A stretch of 64,000 nucleotides of DNA from Acuticoccus sediminis (lineage in GTDB: Bacteria > Pseudomonadota > Alphaproteobacteria > Rhizobiales > Amorphaceae), in NCBI RefSeq assembly GCF_003258595.1, contig NZ_QHHQ01000001.1, forward strand, positions 620,001 through 684,000, read 5' to 3'. The position numbers and the translations under genes are program-made. Below, in pieces: positions 9,143 through 17,317 of the stretch. The notes under the pieces are model-generated. The model did no database searches and had not been told where the DNA came from. It saw only the letters and a program-made list of their open reading frames with translations. Each line of letters begins with the position of its first letter. The first letter of the stretch is position 1.

Positions 9143-10126
9143 TCAGATCCGTCGCAGGGCCACCTCGGTGATGCGGTGGTCGGCGCCTTTGCGCAGGATG
9201 AGGTCGGCGCGCATCTTCGTGGGGCCGACATTCTCCCGCAGGTTCTTGAGGTTGATCTTCTCCCACAGGTTCCGTGCGAAGGCGTCCGTCTCCTCGGCGG
9301 AGCGGCTCGCATAGCGGTGGAAGTAGGAGCGCGGATCGGTGAACCGCGTCTCCTTCAGCCGGTTGAAGCGGGTGAGGTACCACTCCTGGAGGAGGTCCTC
9401 GTCCGCGTCGAGGTAGATCGAGAAGTCGAAGAAGTCGGACACGAAGGGCACGCGCGGGCGGTCGCCGGAGAGGCGCTGCGTCTGCAGGACGTTGAGCCCC
9501 TCGACGATGAGGATGTCCGGCCGGTCCACCTCGATCGTCTCGCCCGGCACGCGGTCGTAGGTGAGGTGGGAGTAGACCGGCGCCTCGACGTGCCGCGCGC
9601 CCGACTTCACGTCGGACAGGAAGGCGATGAGGAGGCCGACGTCGTAGCTCTCCGGAAATCCCTTCCGCTCCATCAGCCCATGCTCCAGCAGGTGGGCGTT
9701 GGGGTAGAGGAAGCCGTCGGTGGTCACGAGGTCCACCGTGGGGTGCCCCGGCCAGCGGGACATCAGCGTCTGCAGGAGCTGTGCGGTGGTGGTCTTGCCC
9801 ACGGCCACGGAGCCGGCGATGCCGATGATGTACGTCGTTCGCTGCCCGTTGCGGCCGAGGAAGGCCTGTGTGGCACGGTGCAGCCCCTCCGTCGCCTCGA
9901 CGTAGAGGGAGAGGAGACGGGAGAGCGGCAGGTAGATCGTCTCCACCTGGGCCGGCTCGACGCGGTCGTTGAAGCCCTGCAGCTGGACGATTTCCTCGGC
10001 CGACAGGGTCATCGGCATACCGGCGCGGAGCTTCGCCCAGTCGTGCTCGCTGAACACGTCGAAGGGCGCGAATTCGTCGTGCGGGCGCCGCCCCGACGTC
10101 TCAACCAAATCGGGCATCGCATCCAT
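9143..10126 (-). CDS. coaA: type I pantothenate kinase
   Basis: A 327-residue kinase that phosphorylates pantothenate, the first and regulated step of coenzyme A synthesis. The Walker A motif [14 protein letters not shown] is near residue 100. [13 protein letters not shown] and [11 protein letters not shown] are the usual substrate and metal segments, and YFHRYASRS lies near the C-terminus. The start is uncertain: a GTG at 10135 and an ATG at 10117 are also in frame, and none has a clear ribosome binding site. Its place after hisE is the standard arrangement in rhizobial genomes. Confidence 0.95.
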   Translation of the reverse strand: MDAMPDLVETSGRRPHDEFAPFDVFSEHDWAKLRAGMPMTLSAEEIVQLQGFNDRVEPAQVETIYLPLSRLLSLYVEATEGLHRATQAFLGRNGQRTTYIIGIAGSVAVGKTTTAQLLQTLMSRWPGHPTVDLVTTDGFLYPNAHLLEHGLMERKGFPESYDVGLLIAFLSDVKSGARHVEAPVYSHLTYDRVPGETIEVDRPDILIVEGLNVLQTQRLSGDRPRVPFVSDFFDFSIYLDADEDLLQEWYLTRFNRLKETRFTDPRSYFHRYASRSAEETDAFARNLWEKINLKNLRENVGPTKMRADLILRKGADHRITEVALRRI

Positions 10127-10194
10127 GATCAGCACTGTTGCAGGACCCCGAGACCAAAAACAAGACGTTCACTTCACGCTGAAGCAAGCGGAAT

Positions 10195-10521
10195 TCATTG
10201 CGGTGCCTTTCGGCTGGCCTTCTCTTCGAGGCCGGATTGTGACGTCCGCCGCTCCAGCTCCGCCATGACGTCGGCCCAGGCCACGCCCTGCAGGGAGAGG
10301 AGCACGGTGAGGTGGAAGATGACGTCCGCCGTCTCCGAGATCAGCTCGTCGGAGGCGCGGCGGACGGCGGCGATGATCGTCTCGATCGCCTCCTCGCCGA
10401 ACTTCTCGGCGACCTTGTCGAGGCCCTTGTCCGCGAGGGTCTTGGTGTAGGAGGTCTCGTCGCCGTTGGCGAGGCGCGCGCGGACGACGCCTTCCAGGTC
10501 CTCGATGGTGAAGTCAGACAC
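10195..10521 (-). CDS. hisE: phosphoribosyl-ATP pyrophosphatase
   Basis: HisE hydrolyses phosphoribosyl-ATP to phosphoribosyl-AMP, step two of histidine synthesis. The all-alpha MazG-like fold is shown by [14 protein letters not shown] and [14 protein letters not shown], which carry the acidic Mg-binding residues. The GTG at 10521 gives 108 residues, the normal length, has GGGAGA six bases upstream and overlaps the hisF stop by eight bases. An ATG at 10545 gives eight more residues but lacks a site. It is the last his gene before coaA. Confidence 0.93.
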   Translation of the reverse strand: MSDFTIEDLEGVVRARLANGDETSYTKTLADKGLDKVAEKFGEEAIETIIAAVRRASDELISETADVIFHLTVLLSLQGVAWADVMAELERRTSQSGLEEKASRKAPQ

Positions 10522-11308
10522 TGGTGTCTCCCAACGCGTGGTCATGGGCCGGCGTGAGCCGCACCGGGATCCCGGCGGCGGCCATGTGCGCCTTGGCCTC
10601 GGCGATCGAATAGGTGCCGAAGTGGAAGATGGAGGCGGCGAGCACCGCTTCCGCGTGACCCTCGGTCACCGCCTCGACCATGTGGTCGAGCGTGCCCGCG
10701 CCGCCGGAGGCGACGACCGGGATCGGCACGGCATCGGCGACGGCGCGGGTCAGGGCGGTGTCGAACCCGGCCTTGGTGCCGTCCGCGTCCATCGAGGTCA
10801 GAAGGATCTCGCCGGCACCGAGCGCGCACATCTTCTCCGCGAACTCGACGGCGTCCACGCCGGTGGCCCGGCGGCCGCCATGGGTGAAGATCTCCCAGTG
10901 GTCGTCGACGCGCTTGGCGTCGATCGCGACGACGATGCACTGGGCGCCGAACTTCTCGGCCGCGCGGCCGACGAAGGCCGGGTCGCGGACCGCCGCCGTG
11001 TTGATCGACACCTTGTCGGCGCCCGCCAGCAGCAGCGAGCGGATGTCGGAGATTGTGCGCACGCCGCCGCCCACGGTGAGCGGCATGAAGCACTGCTCGG
11101 CCGTGCGGTTGACGACGTCGAACAGGATGGAGCGCTCGTCCGAGGATGCGGTGATGTCGAGGAAGGTGAGCTCGTCGGCGCCGGCGGCGTCGTACGCCTT
11201 GGCCGCCTCCACGGGGTCGCCGGCGTCGCGCAGCTCCTGGAACTTCACGCCCTTGACGACACGTCCGCCGTGCACGTCGAGGCAGGGGATGATGCGTTTC
11301 TTCAGCAT
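10514..11308 (-). CDS. hisF: imidazole glycerol phosphate synthase, cyclase subunit
   Basis: A 264-residue (beta/alpha)8 barrel that, with HisH, turns PRFAR plus ammonia into imidazole glycerol phosphate and AICAR. The start [19 protein letters not shown] holds the catalytic aspartate (CLDV, Asp11 in the usual numbering). The second one is in [27 protein letters not shown] and [11 protein letters not shown] are phosphate-binding loops. It lies three bases after hisA and overlaps hisE. Confidence 0.98.
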   Translation of the reverse strand: MLKKRIIPCLDVHGGRVVKGVKFQELRDAGDPVEAAKAYDAAGADELTFLDITASSDERSILFDVVNRTAEQCFMPLTVGGGVRTISDIRSLLLAGADKVSINTAAVRDPAFVGRAAEKFGAQCIVVAIDAKRVDDHWEIFTHGGRRATGVDAVEFAEKMCALGAGEILLTSMDADGTKAGFDTALTRAVADAVPIPVVASGGAGTLDHMVEAVTEGHAEAVLAASIFHFGTYSIAEAKAHMAAAGIPVRLTPAHDHALGDTSV

Positions 11309-11311
11309 GGG

Positions 11312-12052
11312 TCAGGCCGCCTGCGGAAGCGCGGCGAGGGCCGCTTCGGGGTCGAGCCGGCCGTCGTAGAGGGCGCGGCCGATGATGGCGCCGTCGAGCT
11401 TGCCCGCTTCGGGGGCGGCGAGACGGGCGATGTCGTCCATCCCCGAGAAACCGCCGGAGGCGATGACCGGCGTCGTCACCGCGTTGGCGATCTCGATGGT
11501 CTCGGGAAGGTTGAGGCCGGTCAGCATGCCGTCGCGGCCGATGTCGGTGTGGACGATGGCGGCGACGCCCGCGTCCTCGAACGCCATGGCGAGGTCGCGG
11601 GCCCGCATGTTCGTCTCGTCGGCCCAGCCGGCGACGGCGACCATGCCGTCGCGCGCGTCGATGCCGACGACGATGCGGCCCGGGAAGGCGCGGCACGCCT
11701 CGCGCACGAGGTCCGGATCCTTCGCGGCGGCGGTGCCGAGGATCACGCGGGCGATGCCCCGCTCGAGCCACCGGCCGATCGCCTCCATGGTGCGGATGCC
11801 GCCGCCGAGCTGGACCGGCACGTCGGTGCTGGCGAGGATCGCGTCGACCGCGTCCGCGTTGCGGCTCTCACCGGCGAAGGCGCCGTTGAGGTCGACCACG
11901 TGGAGCCGCTTGAAGCCGAGGCGTCTGAAGCGGGCGGCCATGTCACCCGGATCGTCGGAGAAGACGGTGGCCCGCTCCATCTCGCCCTGCTGCAGGCGGA
12001 CGCACTGCCCGTCCTTCAGGTCGATGGCGGGGTAGAGGATCATGTTCGCCAT
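11312..12052 (-). CDS. hisA: phosphoribosylformimino-5-aminoimidazole carboxamide ribotide isomerase
   Basis: A 246-residue barrel enzyme (ProFAR isomerase) of histidine synthesis. It shows [15 protein letters not shown] with the catalytic aspartate at the start, [10 protein letters not shown], and [12 protein letters not shown] with the second catalytic aspartate. The start is set at the ATG that overlaps the hisH stop in TAATG; further in-frame ATGs lie 12 bases upstream and 9 bases downstream. The coupling implies a single his transcript. Confidence 0.97.
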   Translation of the reverse strand: MANMILYPAIDLKDGQCVRLQQGEMERATVFSDDPGDMAARFRRLGFKRLHVVDLNGAFAGESRNADAVDAILASTDVPVQLGGGIRTMEAIGRWLERGIARVILGTAAAKDPDLVREACRAFPGRIVVGIDARDGMVAVAGWADETNMRARDLAMAFEDAGVAAIVHTDIGRDGMLTGLNLPETIEIANAVTTPVIASGGFSGMDDIARLAAPEAGKLDGAIIGRALYDGRLDPEAALAALPQAA

Positions 12053-12699
12053 TAGGGGCGCCATTTCAGAAAGTTCGCGATCAGGGCGAGGCCGAGTTCC
12101 TGGCTCTTCTCGGGGTGGAACTGGGTGCCGACGATGTTGTCACGGCCGACGATGGCGGCGAACCGCCCGCCGTGGTCGGTCGTCGCGATGAGGTGGTCCT
12201 CGTTCTTCGGCGCGATGGCGTAGGAGTGCACGAAGTAGGCGTGCTGGCCCTTGTCGCCGAAGGGGATGCCCTCCAGCACGGGGTGGGGCCGGTTGAGCTC
12301 CATCGTGTTCCAGCCCATGTGCGGCACCTTCAGCGCCGGGTCGGACGGGTGGATGACGGCGACGTCGCCGGGGATCAGGTCGAGCCCGCCGGTCACGGTA
12401 TATTCGAGGCCGCGCGTGGCCATCAGCTGCATGCCGACGCACACGCCGAGCAGCGGCACGCCCCGCTCCACCGCGTCGAGGATCGCCTCGACCATGCCGT
12501 GGGTGGAGGACAGGCCCATCATGCAGTCGGCGAAGGCGCCCACGCCGGGCAGGAAGATCCGCTCGGCCTTGGCGACGCGCGCCGGGTCGGACGAGACGAC
12601 CACCGCGTCAGAGAGCCCGGCCTCGGTGGCCGCGCGGGCGACCGCCTTCTGCGCCGAGCGCAGGTTGCCGGAGCCGTAGTCCACTATGACGACACTCAT
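12052..12699 (-). CDS. hisH: imidazole glycerol phosphate synthase, glutaminase subunit
   Basis: A 215-residue class I glutamine amidotransferase supplying ammonia to HisF. The nucleophile cysteine is in [11 protein letters not shown], and the His/Glu pair is in [10 protein letters not shown]. The start [12 protein letters not shown] overlaps the stop of the DUF2628 gene by four bases (ATGA). The frame stays open far upstream, but the family's N-terminus fixes the start here. Confidence 0.98.
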   Translation of the reverse strand: MSVVIVDYGSGNLRSAQKAVARAATEAGLSDAVVVSSDPARVAKAERIFLPGVGAFADCMMGLSSTHGMVEAILDAVERGVPLLGVCVGMQLMATRGLEYTVTGGLDLIPGDVAVIHPSDPALKVPHMGWNTMELNRPHPVLEGIPFGDKGQHAYFVHSYAIAPKNEDHLIATTDHGGRFAAIVGRDNIVGTQFHPEKSQELGLALIANFLKWRP

Positions 12700-13202
12700 C
12701 GCACACCTTCCGGCATCACGCCGATGATCGGAGCGCCCCAGGGCCCGGCGGCGGGGTCGGTGCCCGGGCCGGACGGTGCCGGCGGCAGCGGGGCGGAGGG
12801 AGTTGTGGGGCCCGACGGCAGGATGTCGGGCGGGATATCGTCGCGGCCGGCGAAGTAGCGCCGCTCGGCCTGCTCCAGCCGCTTCGCCTTGACGACGGCG
12901 GTCATCGTCCAGCCGCGCCGGGCCAGCGCCCAGCGCTTCAGCGCCCGCGCCTCGAAACCGAACCAGATGGAGAAGAGGAGCCAGGCCCACATGGCTGCCT
13001 CCTCGCCGAGCGTGACTTGGGCGAGGCCGATCAGTCCCATCTCCAGAATGGTGAAGGCGACGAAGACGAGCGGCATGCCCTGCAGCAGTGCCCAGAGCGG
13101 GCCGAGGATTGAGGCCCACCACGAAAAGGCGTCGCGCACGAAATGCGCCTTGAAAGCCGGGTCGTCGAACTTCTCGTGTTCCCAGACGGTCCAAACAGCC
13201 AT
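12696..13202 (-). CDS. DUF2628 membrane protein in the his operon
   Basis: A 168-residue protein of the DUF2628 family. The start MAVWTVWEHEKFDDP and the motif FVRDAFSWWASILGPLWALL are characteristic. Two or three hydrophobic helices lie between residues 30 and 90, and a proline-rich tail occupies residues 125-160. The function is unknown. It is commonly found inside rhizobial his operons, and here it overlaps hisH by four bases and follows hisB by 10 bases. GAGAGG upstream of the ATG at 13202 supports this start. Confidence 0.85.
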   Translation of the reverse strand: MAVWTVWEHEKFDDPAFKAHFVRDAFSWWASILGPLWALLQGMPLVFVAFTILEMGLIGLAQVTLGEEAAMWAWLLFSIWFGFEARALKRWALARRGWTMTAVVKAKRLEQAERRYFAGRDDIPPDILPSGPTTPSAPLPPAPSGPGTDPAAGPWGAPIIGVMPEGVR

Positions 13203-13212
13203 AAGCCTCTCG

Positions 13213-13815
13213 CTACAACGCGCCCTTGGTCGACGGGATCGCACCGCCGGGCGCCGTTATAGCAACGGCCGCACCCAGCGCTCGCGCCACGCCCTTGAAG
13301 CAGGACTCGGCAATATGGTGGTCGTTATCGCCATATAGGGTTTCAACGTGCAGGGTGAGCCTGCCGTTCATGGCGAGCGCGGTAAAAAACTCGCGTACGA
13401 GCTGGGTGTCGAACGTGCCGATCTTCGGCGTCGCGAACTCCGTCCGGAACACCAGGAAGGGCCGGCCGGAGATGTCGAGCGCGACGCGGGTCAGCGTTCC
13501 GTCCATCGGCAGCAGGCAGTCGGCGTAGCGGGTGATGCCGGCCTTGTTGCCCAGCGCTTCCAGCAGCGCCTGACCGAGCGCGATGCCGACGTCCTCCACG
13601 GTGTGGTGGTCGTCGATGTGCAGGTCGCCCCTGGCCTCGATCTCCATCGCGATGCCGGAGTGGCGCGCGAGCTGGTCGAGCATGTGGTCGAAGAAACCGA
13701 TCCCGGTGGCGATACGACGCTCTCCCGCTCCGTCGAGGTCGACGGAGACGGTGATCGCCGTCTCGTTCGTGGTTCTCACGATGCGGGCGTTTCGCGGAGG
13801 GAACGAATGTGTCAT
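13213..13815 (-). CDS. hisB: imidazoleglycerol-phosphate dehydratase
   Basis: A 200-residue monofunctional HisB that dehydrates imidazole glycerol phosphate to imidazole acetol phosphate. Mn-binding histidine motifs are [27 protein letters not shown], and [13 protein letters not shown]. The start is the ATG of [10 protein letters not shown]; the open frame upstream is not conserved sequence. It is the first gene of the his-coaA transcript, and about 148 bases separate it from divergent pyrF, so both promoters must lie there. Confidence 0.97.
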   Translation of the reverse strand: MTHSFPPRNARIVRTTNETAITVSVDLDGAGERRIATGIGFFDHMLDQLARHSGIAMEIEARGDLHIDDHHTVEDVGIALGQALLEALGNKAGITRYADCLLPMDGTLTRVALDISGRPFLVFRTEFATPKIGTFDTQLVREFFTALAMNGRLTLHVETLYGDNDHHIAESCFKGVARALGAAVAITAPGGAIPSTKGAL

Positions 13816-13963
13816 CTGGGTGTCTTCTAGAGCAAGGCCGCGCACGCTGTACACTGTCGGCCGCGGCCGCGTTGCTCGTCGATGGTCAAGACGAGGCGTT
13901 TTCCTTGGGGCGGCGGACCGTCCCGGCACGAAACGGCTCTAGCAAAACAGAGAGAATGCGCAA

Positions 13964-14662
13964 ATGAAGTTTAGAGCTGCGGAAGACCGGCTCATCCTGG
14001 CGCTCGACGTGCAGGACCGGGCTGCGGCCGAGCGGCTGGTCGAGGCGACCGACGGGATCGTCGGCGTCTACAAGGTCGGCCTGGAGTTCGCCATGGCCGG
14101 CGGACTGGCCTTCGCCGGCGAGATGGCGCGGGCGGGACGAAGCATTTTCCTCGACATGAAGCTCCTCGATATTCCCAACACGGTGGCCGGAGCGACGCGC
14201 AGCGCCGGTGCGCTGGGCGTCGACTTCCTGACCGTCCACGCCTACCCGCAGGCGCTGCGCGCGGCCGTCTCCGCCCGACCGGAGGGACTGGCGGTCGTGG
14301 CGGTCACGGTGCTGACCTCGCTCGCGGACGCCGACCTCAAGGAAGCCGGCTACGCCACCAAGGTGGACCGCCTGGTGTCCGAGCGGATCGCCAGCGCGGC
14401 GGCGGCGGGGGCGGACGCCATCGTCTGCGCCCCGTTTGAAGCGACGGCGGCCAAGCGCAGCGGCCTCACCGTGATCACCCCGGGCGTGCGCCTCGCCGAC
14501 GATCCGAGCGGCGATCAGAAGCGGGTCTCGACGCCGCAGGCCGCGATCATGGCCGGCGCCGACGCGATCGTCGTCGGCCGCCCGATCAACGCCGCGCCGG
14601 ACCCGCGCGAGGCTGCGATCCGCTACCGCGACGCGATCACCGAGGCGCTCGGCGCCCTCTGA
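13964..14662 (+). CDS. pyrF: orotidine 5'-phosphate decarboxylase
   Basis: A 232-residue barrel enzyme that converts OMP to UMP, the last step of pyrimidine synthesis. Active-site residues are seen in LILALDV, in FLDMKLLDIPNTV (the Asp-x-Lys-x-x-Asp motif) and in VVGRPI for the phosphate. Length and motifs are standard for the short bacterial class. It is monocistronic with its own terminator. Confidence 0.97.
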   Translation: MKFRAAEDRLILALDVQDRAAAERLVEATDGIVGVYKVGLEFAMAGGLAFAGEMARAGRSIFLDMKLLDIPNTVAGATRSAGALGVDFLTVHAYPQALRAAVSARPEGLAVVAVTVLTSLADADLKEAGYATKVDRLVSERIASAAAAGADAIVCAPFEATAAKRSGLTVITPGVRLADDPSGDQKRVSTPQAAIMAGADAIVVGRPINAAPDPREAAIRYRDAITEALGAL

Positions 14663-14690
14663 GGCCGGCACACCACCGACCGGACTTCGA

Positions 14691-14723
14691 CGCCCCGCCG
14701 ACCGGTTCGGCGGGGCGTTTTTT
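14691..14723 (+). terminator. intrinsic terminator of pyrF
   Basis: A perfect 10-bp GC-rich stem (CGCCCCGCCG at 14691-14700 with CGGCGGGGCG at 14708-14717) has a seven-base loop and is followed by six T residues. It begins 28 bases after the pyrF stop. Confidence 0.93.
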
Positions 14724-14752
14724 CGTTCAGCCTCGCCCGCCGCCCAAATCGT

Positions 14753-14808
14753 TCAACCAAATGGTTGACAATCTCCGGCGCGATGGCCACGTTCAACCAC
14801 ATGGTTGA
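14753..14808 (+). promoter_or_regulatory. paired palindromic operators of the ArsR-family gene
   Basis: TCAACCA-N2-TGGTTGA occurs twice, at 14753-14768 and 14793-14808, exactly 40 bp apart (about four helical turns). Each copy is a perfect 7+7 inverted repeat. The second copy covers one possible ATG (14801) of the ArsR gene. The arrangement fits autorepression by a winged-helix dimer pair. That ArsR binds here is inference. Confidence 0.7.
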
Positions 14809-15184
14809 ATGTGAAGCGCCCCAGCTCGATACCGTCTTTCATGCCCTCGGCGACGCCACGCGGCGGCGCATGCTCGCCGACCTCGTCGGCGGCGAGCGCT
14901 CCGTCGGCGAGCTCGCCGAGCCGTTCGCGATGTCGCTGGCGGCCGCCTCCAAGCACATCAAGGTGCTGGAGAAGGCCGGTCTGATCCGGCGCGAGGTGCG
15001 CGGGCGAACGCACATCTGCCATCTCGACCCCGGACCGCTGGCCAGCGCGCACGACTGGCTCTCTGTTTACGAGCGCTTCTGGACCGGGCGCCTCGACGTG
15101 CTCGAGCGGCTCCTCGTCGCGGACGATGCCGCCGGGAGCGCTCCCAAAACCTCAGCAGAACCCCCCGAAGGAGACGACCCATGA
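14783..15184 (+). CDS. ArsR-family winged-helix transcriptional regulator
   Basis: About 133 residues with an ArsR/SmtB-like winged helix: VFHALGDATRRRMLADL, then the recognition helix MSLAAASKHIKVLEKAGL and the wing RREVRGRTHICHL. No metal-binding cysteine motif is present. It belongs to the group that pairs with SRPBCC (AHSA1-like) proteins. Starts at TTG 14765, ATG 14783 and ATG 14801 are all possible; FNHMVE before the domain suggests 14783. The stop overlaps the next gene by four bases (ATGA). Regulation is probably by the two palindromes described separately. Confidence 0.88.
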   Translation: MATFNHMVECEAPQLDTVFHALGDATRRRMLADLVGGERSVGELAEPFAMSLAAASKHIKVLEKAGLIRREVRGRTHICHLDPGPLASAHDWLSVYERFWTGRLDVLERLLVADDAAGSAPKTSAEPPEGDDP

Positions 15185-15711
15185 GCGATACGACCACAAT
15201 CGGCGCCTACGGCGTGGTGACTGAGCCCGCCACCTTCACGATCGAGCGGCTCCTGCCCGGCCCGATCGAGCGCGTCTGGGACTACCTGACGAAGAGCGAG
15301 CTGCGCCGCCAGTGGCTCGCGGCCGGCGACATGACCCTCGCCGAAGGGGCGCCGTTCGAGTTCGTCTGGCGCAACGACACGCTGACGGAGCAGCCCGGCC
15401 GACGCCCGGCGGGGGCCGACGAGGAGCACCGCCTCGAGAGCCGGATCCTGGAGGTCGACCCGCCGTGCAAGCTGGTGTTCACGTGGATGCAGGGCGACGT
15501 CACCTTTGCGCTGGAGCCGAAGGGCGAGCGGGTCCTCCTGACGGTGATCCATCGCCGGGTCAGCGACCGGGAGAACCTCACCAAGGTGGGTGCCGGCTGG
15601 CACACGCACCTCGACATCCTGGTGGCCAAGCTCACCGGCGAGACGCCGGCGCCGTTCTGGGACACCTGGCCGGGCCTGCGCGACGAGTACGAGAAGCGCA
15701 TCCCGGCCTGA
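15181..15711 (+). CDS. SRPBCC (AHSA1-like) domain protein
   Basis: A 176-residue helix-grip fold protein of the activator-of-Hsp90-ATPase (AHSA1)/SRPBCC family. The hallmarks are FTIERLLPGPIERVWDYLT, then LRRQWLAAGDM, and the C-terminal helix GWHTHLDILVAKL. Such proteins bind hydrophobic ligands, and the ligand here is unknown. It is translationally coupled to the ArsR-type regulator, a frequent pairing in which the regulator controls this gene. Confidence 0.88.
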   Translation: MSDTTTIGAYGVVTEPATFTIERLLPGPIERVWDYLTKSELRRQWLAAGDMTLAEGAPFEFVWRNDTLTEQPGRRPAGADEEHRLESRILEVDPPCKLVFTWMQGDVTFALEPKGERVLLTVIHRRVSDRENLTKVGAGWHTHLDILVAKLTGETPAPFWDTWPGLRDEYEKRIPA

Positions 15712-15736
15712 CCAGCGATCCAGTGCGGGCGTGCCG

Positions 15737-17302
15737 TCAGCTTCGGCGGAACGCCCGCAGGATGTCCCTCACGCCCATCGCTCCCGACGCCTCGCACACC
15801 ATCGCGAACACGGCGGCGGAGCCCCCCACCAGGATGAGAAGGGCGAGGGCCGCCGACATCGTGTCGGAGGCGAAGAACCAGGCATCCAGCCCCTTGGCGA
15901 TGATGGTCGCGACGATCATCAGGGCGAACGCGGCGGCGAGGAAGCCGAGCGTGCGCCAGGCGAGCGTTGCGTCCGCCCGGAAGTCGCCCCGCCGCACCAG
16001 TCCGACGAAGAGCAGCACCGCGTTGATCCATCCCGCGAGGCTCGTCGCCGCGGCGATGCCCACATGCGGCAGACCCTGCGGCGCGAGCAGCATCGCGAAG
16101 CCGATCGAGCCGGCGACGTTCACGACCATCGAGATGCCGGCGAAGATCATCGGCGTCACGGTGTCCTCCCGGGCGAAGTAGCTCGGCGAGAACACCTTGA
16201 TGAGCACGAACGCGGGAAGGCCGAAGCCGTACGCGGAAAGGGCGGCCGCCGTCATCGCCGCGTCGTCGCGTCCGTAGGCGCCACGCTCGAACAGCGTGAC
16301 CACGATCTCGAACGGGACGACGATCAGCGCGGCCGCGGCGGGGAGGGTCAGCATCAGCGCGAACTCGAGCGCGCGGTTCTGCGTCCAGAGCGCCCCGCCG
16401 ACGTCGCCCTTGGAGAGGCGGCGCGACAGGTCCGGCAGCAACGCCACGCCGATCGCGACGCCGACGATGCCGAGGGGAAGCTGGTACAGCCGGTCGGCGT
16501 AGTAGAGGTGCGAGACCGCGCCCGGCCAGAACGAGGCGACGATGGTACCCGCGACGATGTTGATCTGAGTGATGCCGCCCGCAGCGACGCCGGGGATGCC
16601 GAGCTTCACGAGGCGCTTGATGCGCGGCGATGCCCTGGGGCGGGAGAGGCGTAGACGCATCCCCGTCCGCCGCACCGCGACGTAGAGGGCGAGCGCCTGG
16701 ACGATGCCCGCGACGAACACGCCGCCCGACAGCACCAGCGCGGACGTCTCCGGGTCGAGGCCGAGGTAGAGCGCGGCCGTCAGCGTCGCGATGAGGACCA
16801 CGTTGAGGAGGACCGGCGCGAAGGCGGCCATCGCGAAGTGGTTCAGCGTGTTCAGGATGCCGGAGAAGAACGCCACCAGCGACATCATCGCGAGGTAGGG
16901 CAGGCAGATCCGCGTGTAGAGCGTCGTGATCTGTATGCCGTCGTCCTGCGCGAAGCCCGGCGCGAGCGCCCAGATCAGGATCGGCGTGAAGATCTCCGCG
17001 GCGGCGGTGAACGCCAGGAGCGTCACCAGCAGCCAGGACAGGACGGAGGAGGCGAAGGCCTCGCCCCCTTCCGGGCCGTCCTCGTTGCGCGTTCGGGCGA
17101 ACAGCGGCACGAACGCGGAGTTGAACGCCCCTTCCGCGAACAGGCGGCGGAAGAGGTTCGGCAGCTTGAACGCCACGAAGAAGGCGTCGGCGATCGGGCC
17201 GGCACCGAGCGCTGCCGCGATGAGAATATCGCGGCCAAACCCCAGAAGGCGCGACGCGAGGGTGTAGCCACCGACGGTCGCGAAATTTCTGAGGAGCTGC
17301 AT
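15737..17302 (-). CDS. murJ: lipid II flippase MurJ
   Basis: A 521-residue polytopic membrane protein with about 14 helices of the MviN/MurJ family in the MOP superfamily. It flips lipid II across the inner membrane for peptidoglycan synthesis. Signatures are the start LLRNFATVGGYTLASRLLGFGRD, then FFVAFKLPNLFRRLFAEGAFNSAFVP split over residues 42-67, and later LVKLGIPGVAAGGITQIN. It follows glnD by 15 bases on the same strand, an arrangement common in Rhizobiales. Confidence 0.96.
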   Translation of the reverse strand: MQLLRNFATVGGYTLASRLLGFGRDILIAAALGAGPIADAFFVAFKLPNLFRRLFAEGAFNSAFVPLFARTRNEDGPEGGEAFASSVLSWLLVTLLAFTAAAEIFTPILIWALAPGFAQDDGIQITTLYTRICLPYLAMMSLVAFFSGILNTLNHFAMAAFAPVLLNVVLIATLTAALYLGLDPETSALVLSGGVFVAGIVQALALYVAVRRTGMRLRLSRPRASPRIKRLVKLGIPGVAAGGITQINIVAGTIVASFWPGAVSHLYYADRLYQLPLGIVGVAIGVALLPDLSRRLSKGDVGGALWTQNRALEFALMLTLPAAAALIVVPFEIVVTLFERGAYGRDDAAMTAAALSAYGFGLPAFVLIKVFSPSYFAREDTVTPMIFAGISMVVNVAGSIGFAMLLAPQGLPHVGIAAATSLAGWINAVLLFVGLVRRGDFRADATLAWRTLGFLAAAFALMIVATIIAKGLDAWFFASDTMSAALALLILVGGSAAVFAMVCEASGAMGVRDILRAFRRS

Positions 17303-17317
17303 AGAGGGTATCCTCCT

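Noticed and set aside
10466-12055. A 529-codon plus-strand open frame
   Set aside because: It is antisense to hisF and hisA; no conserved features.
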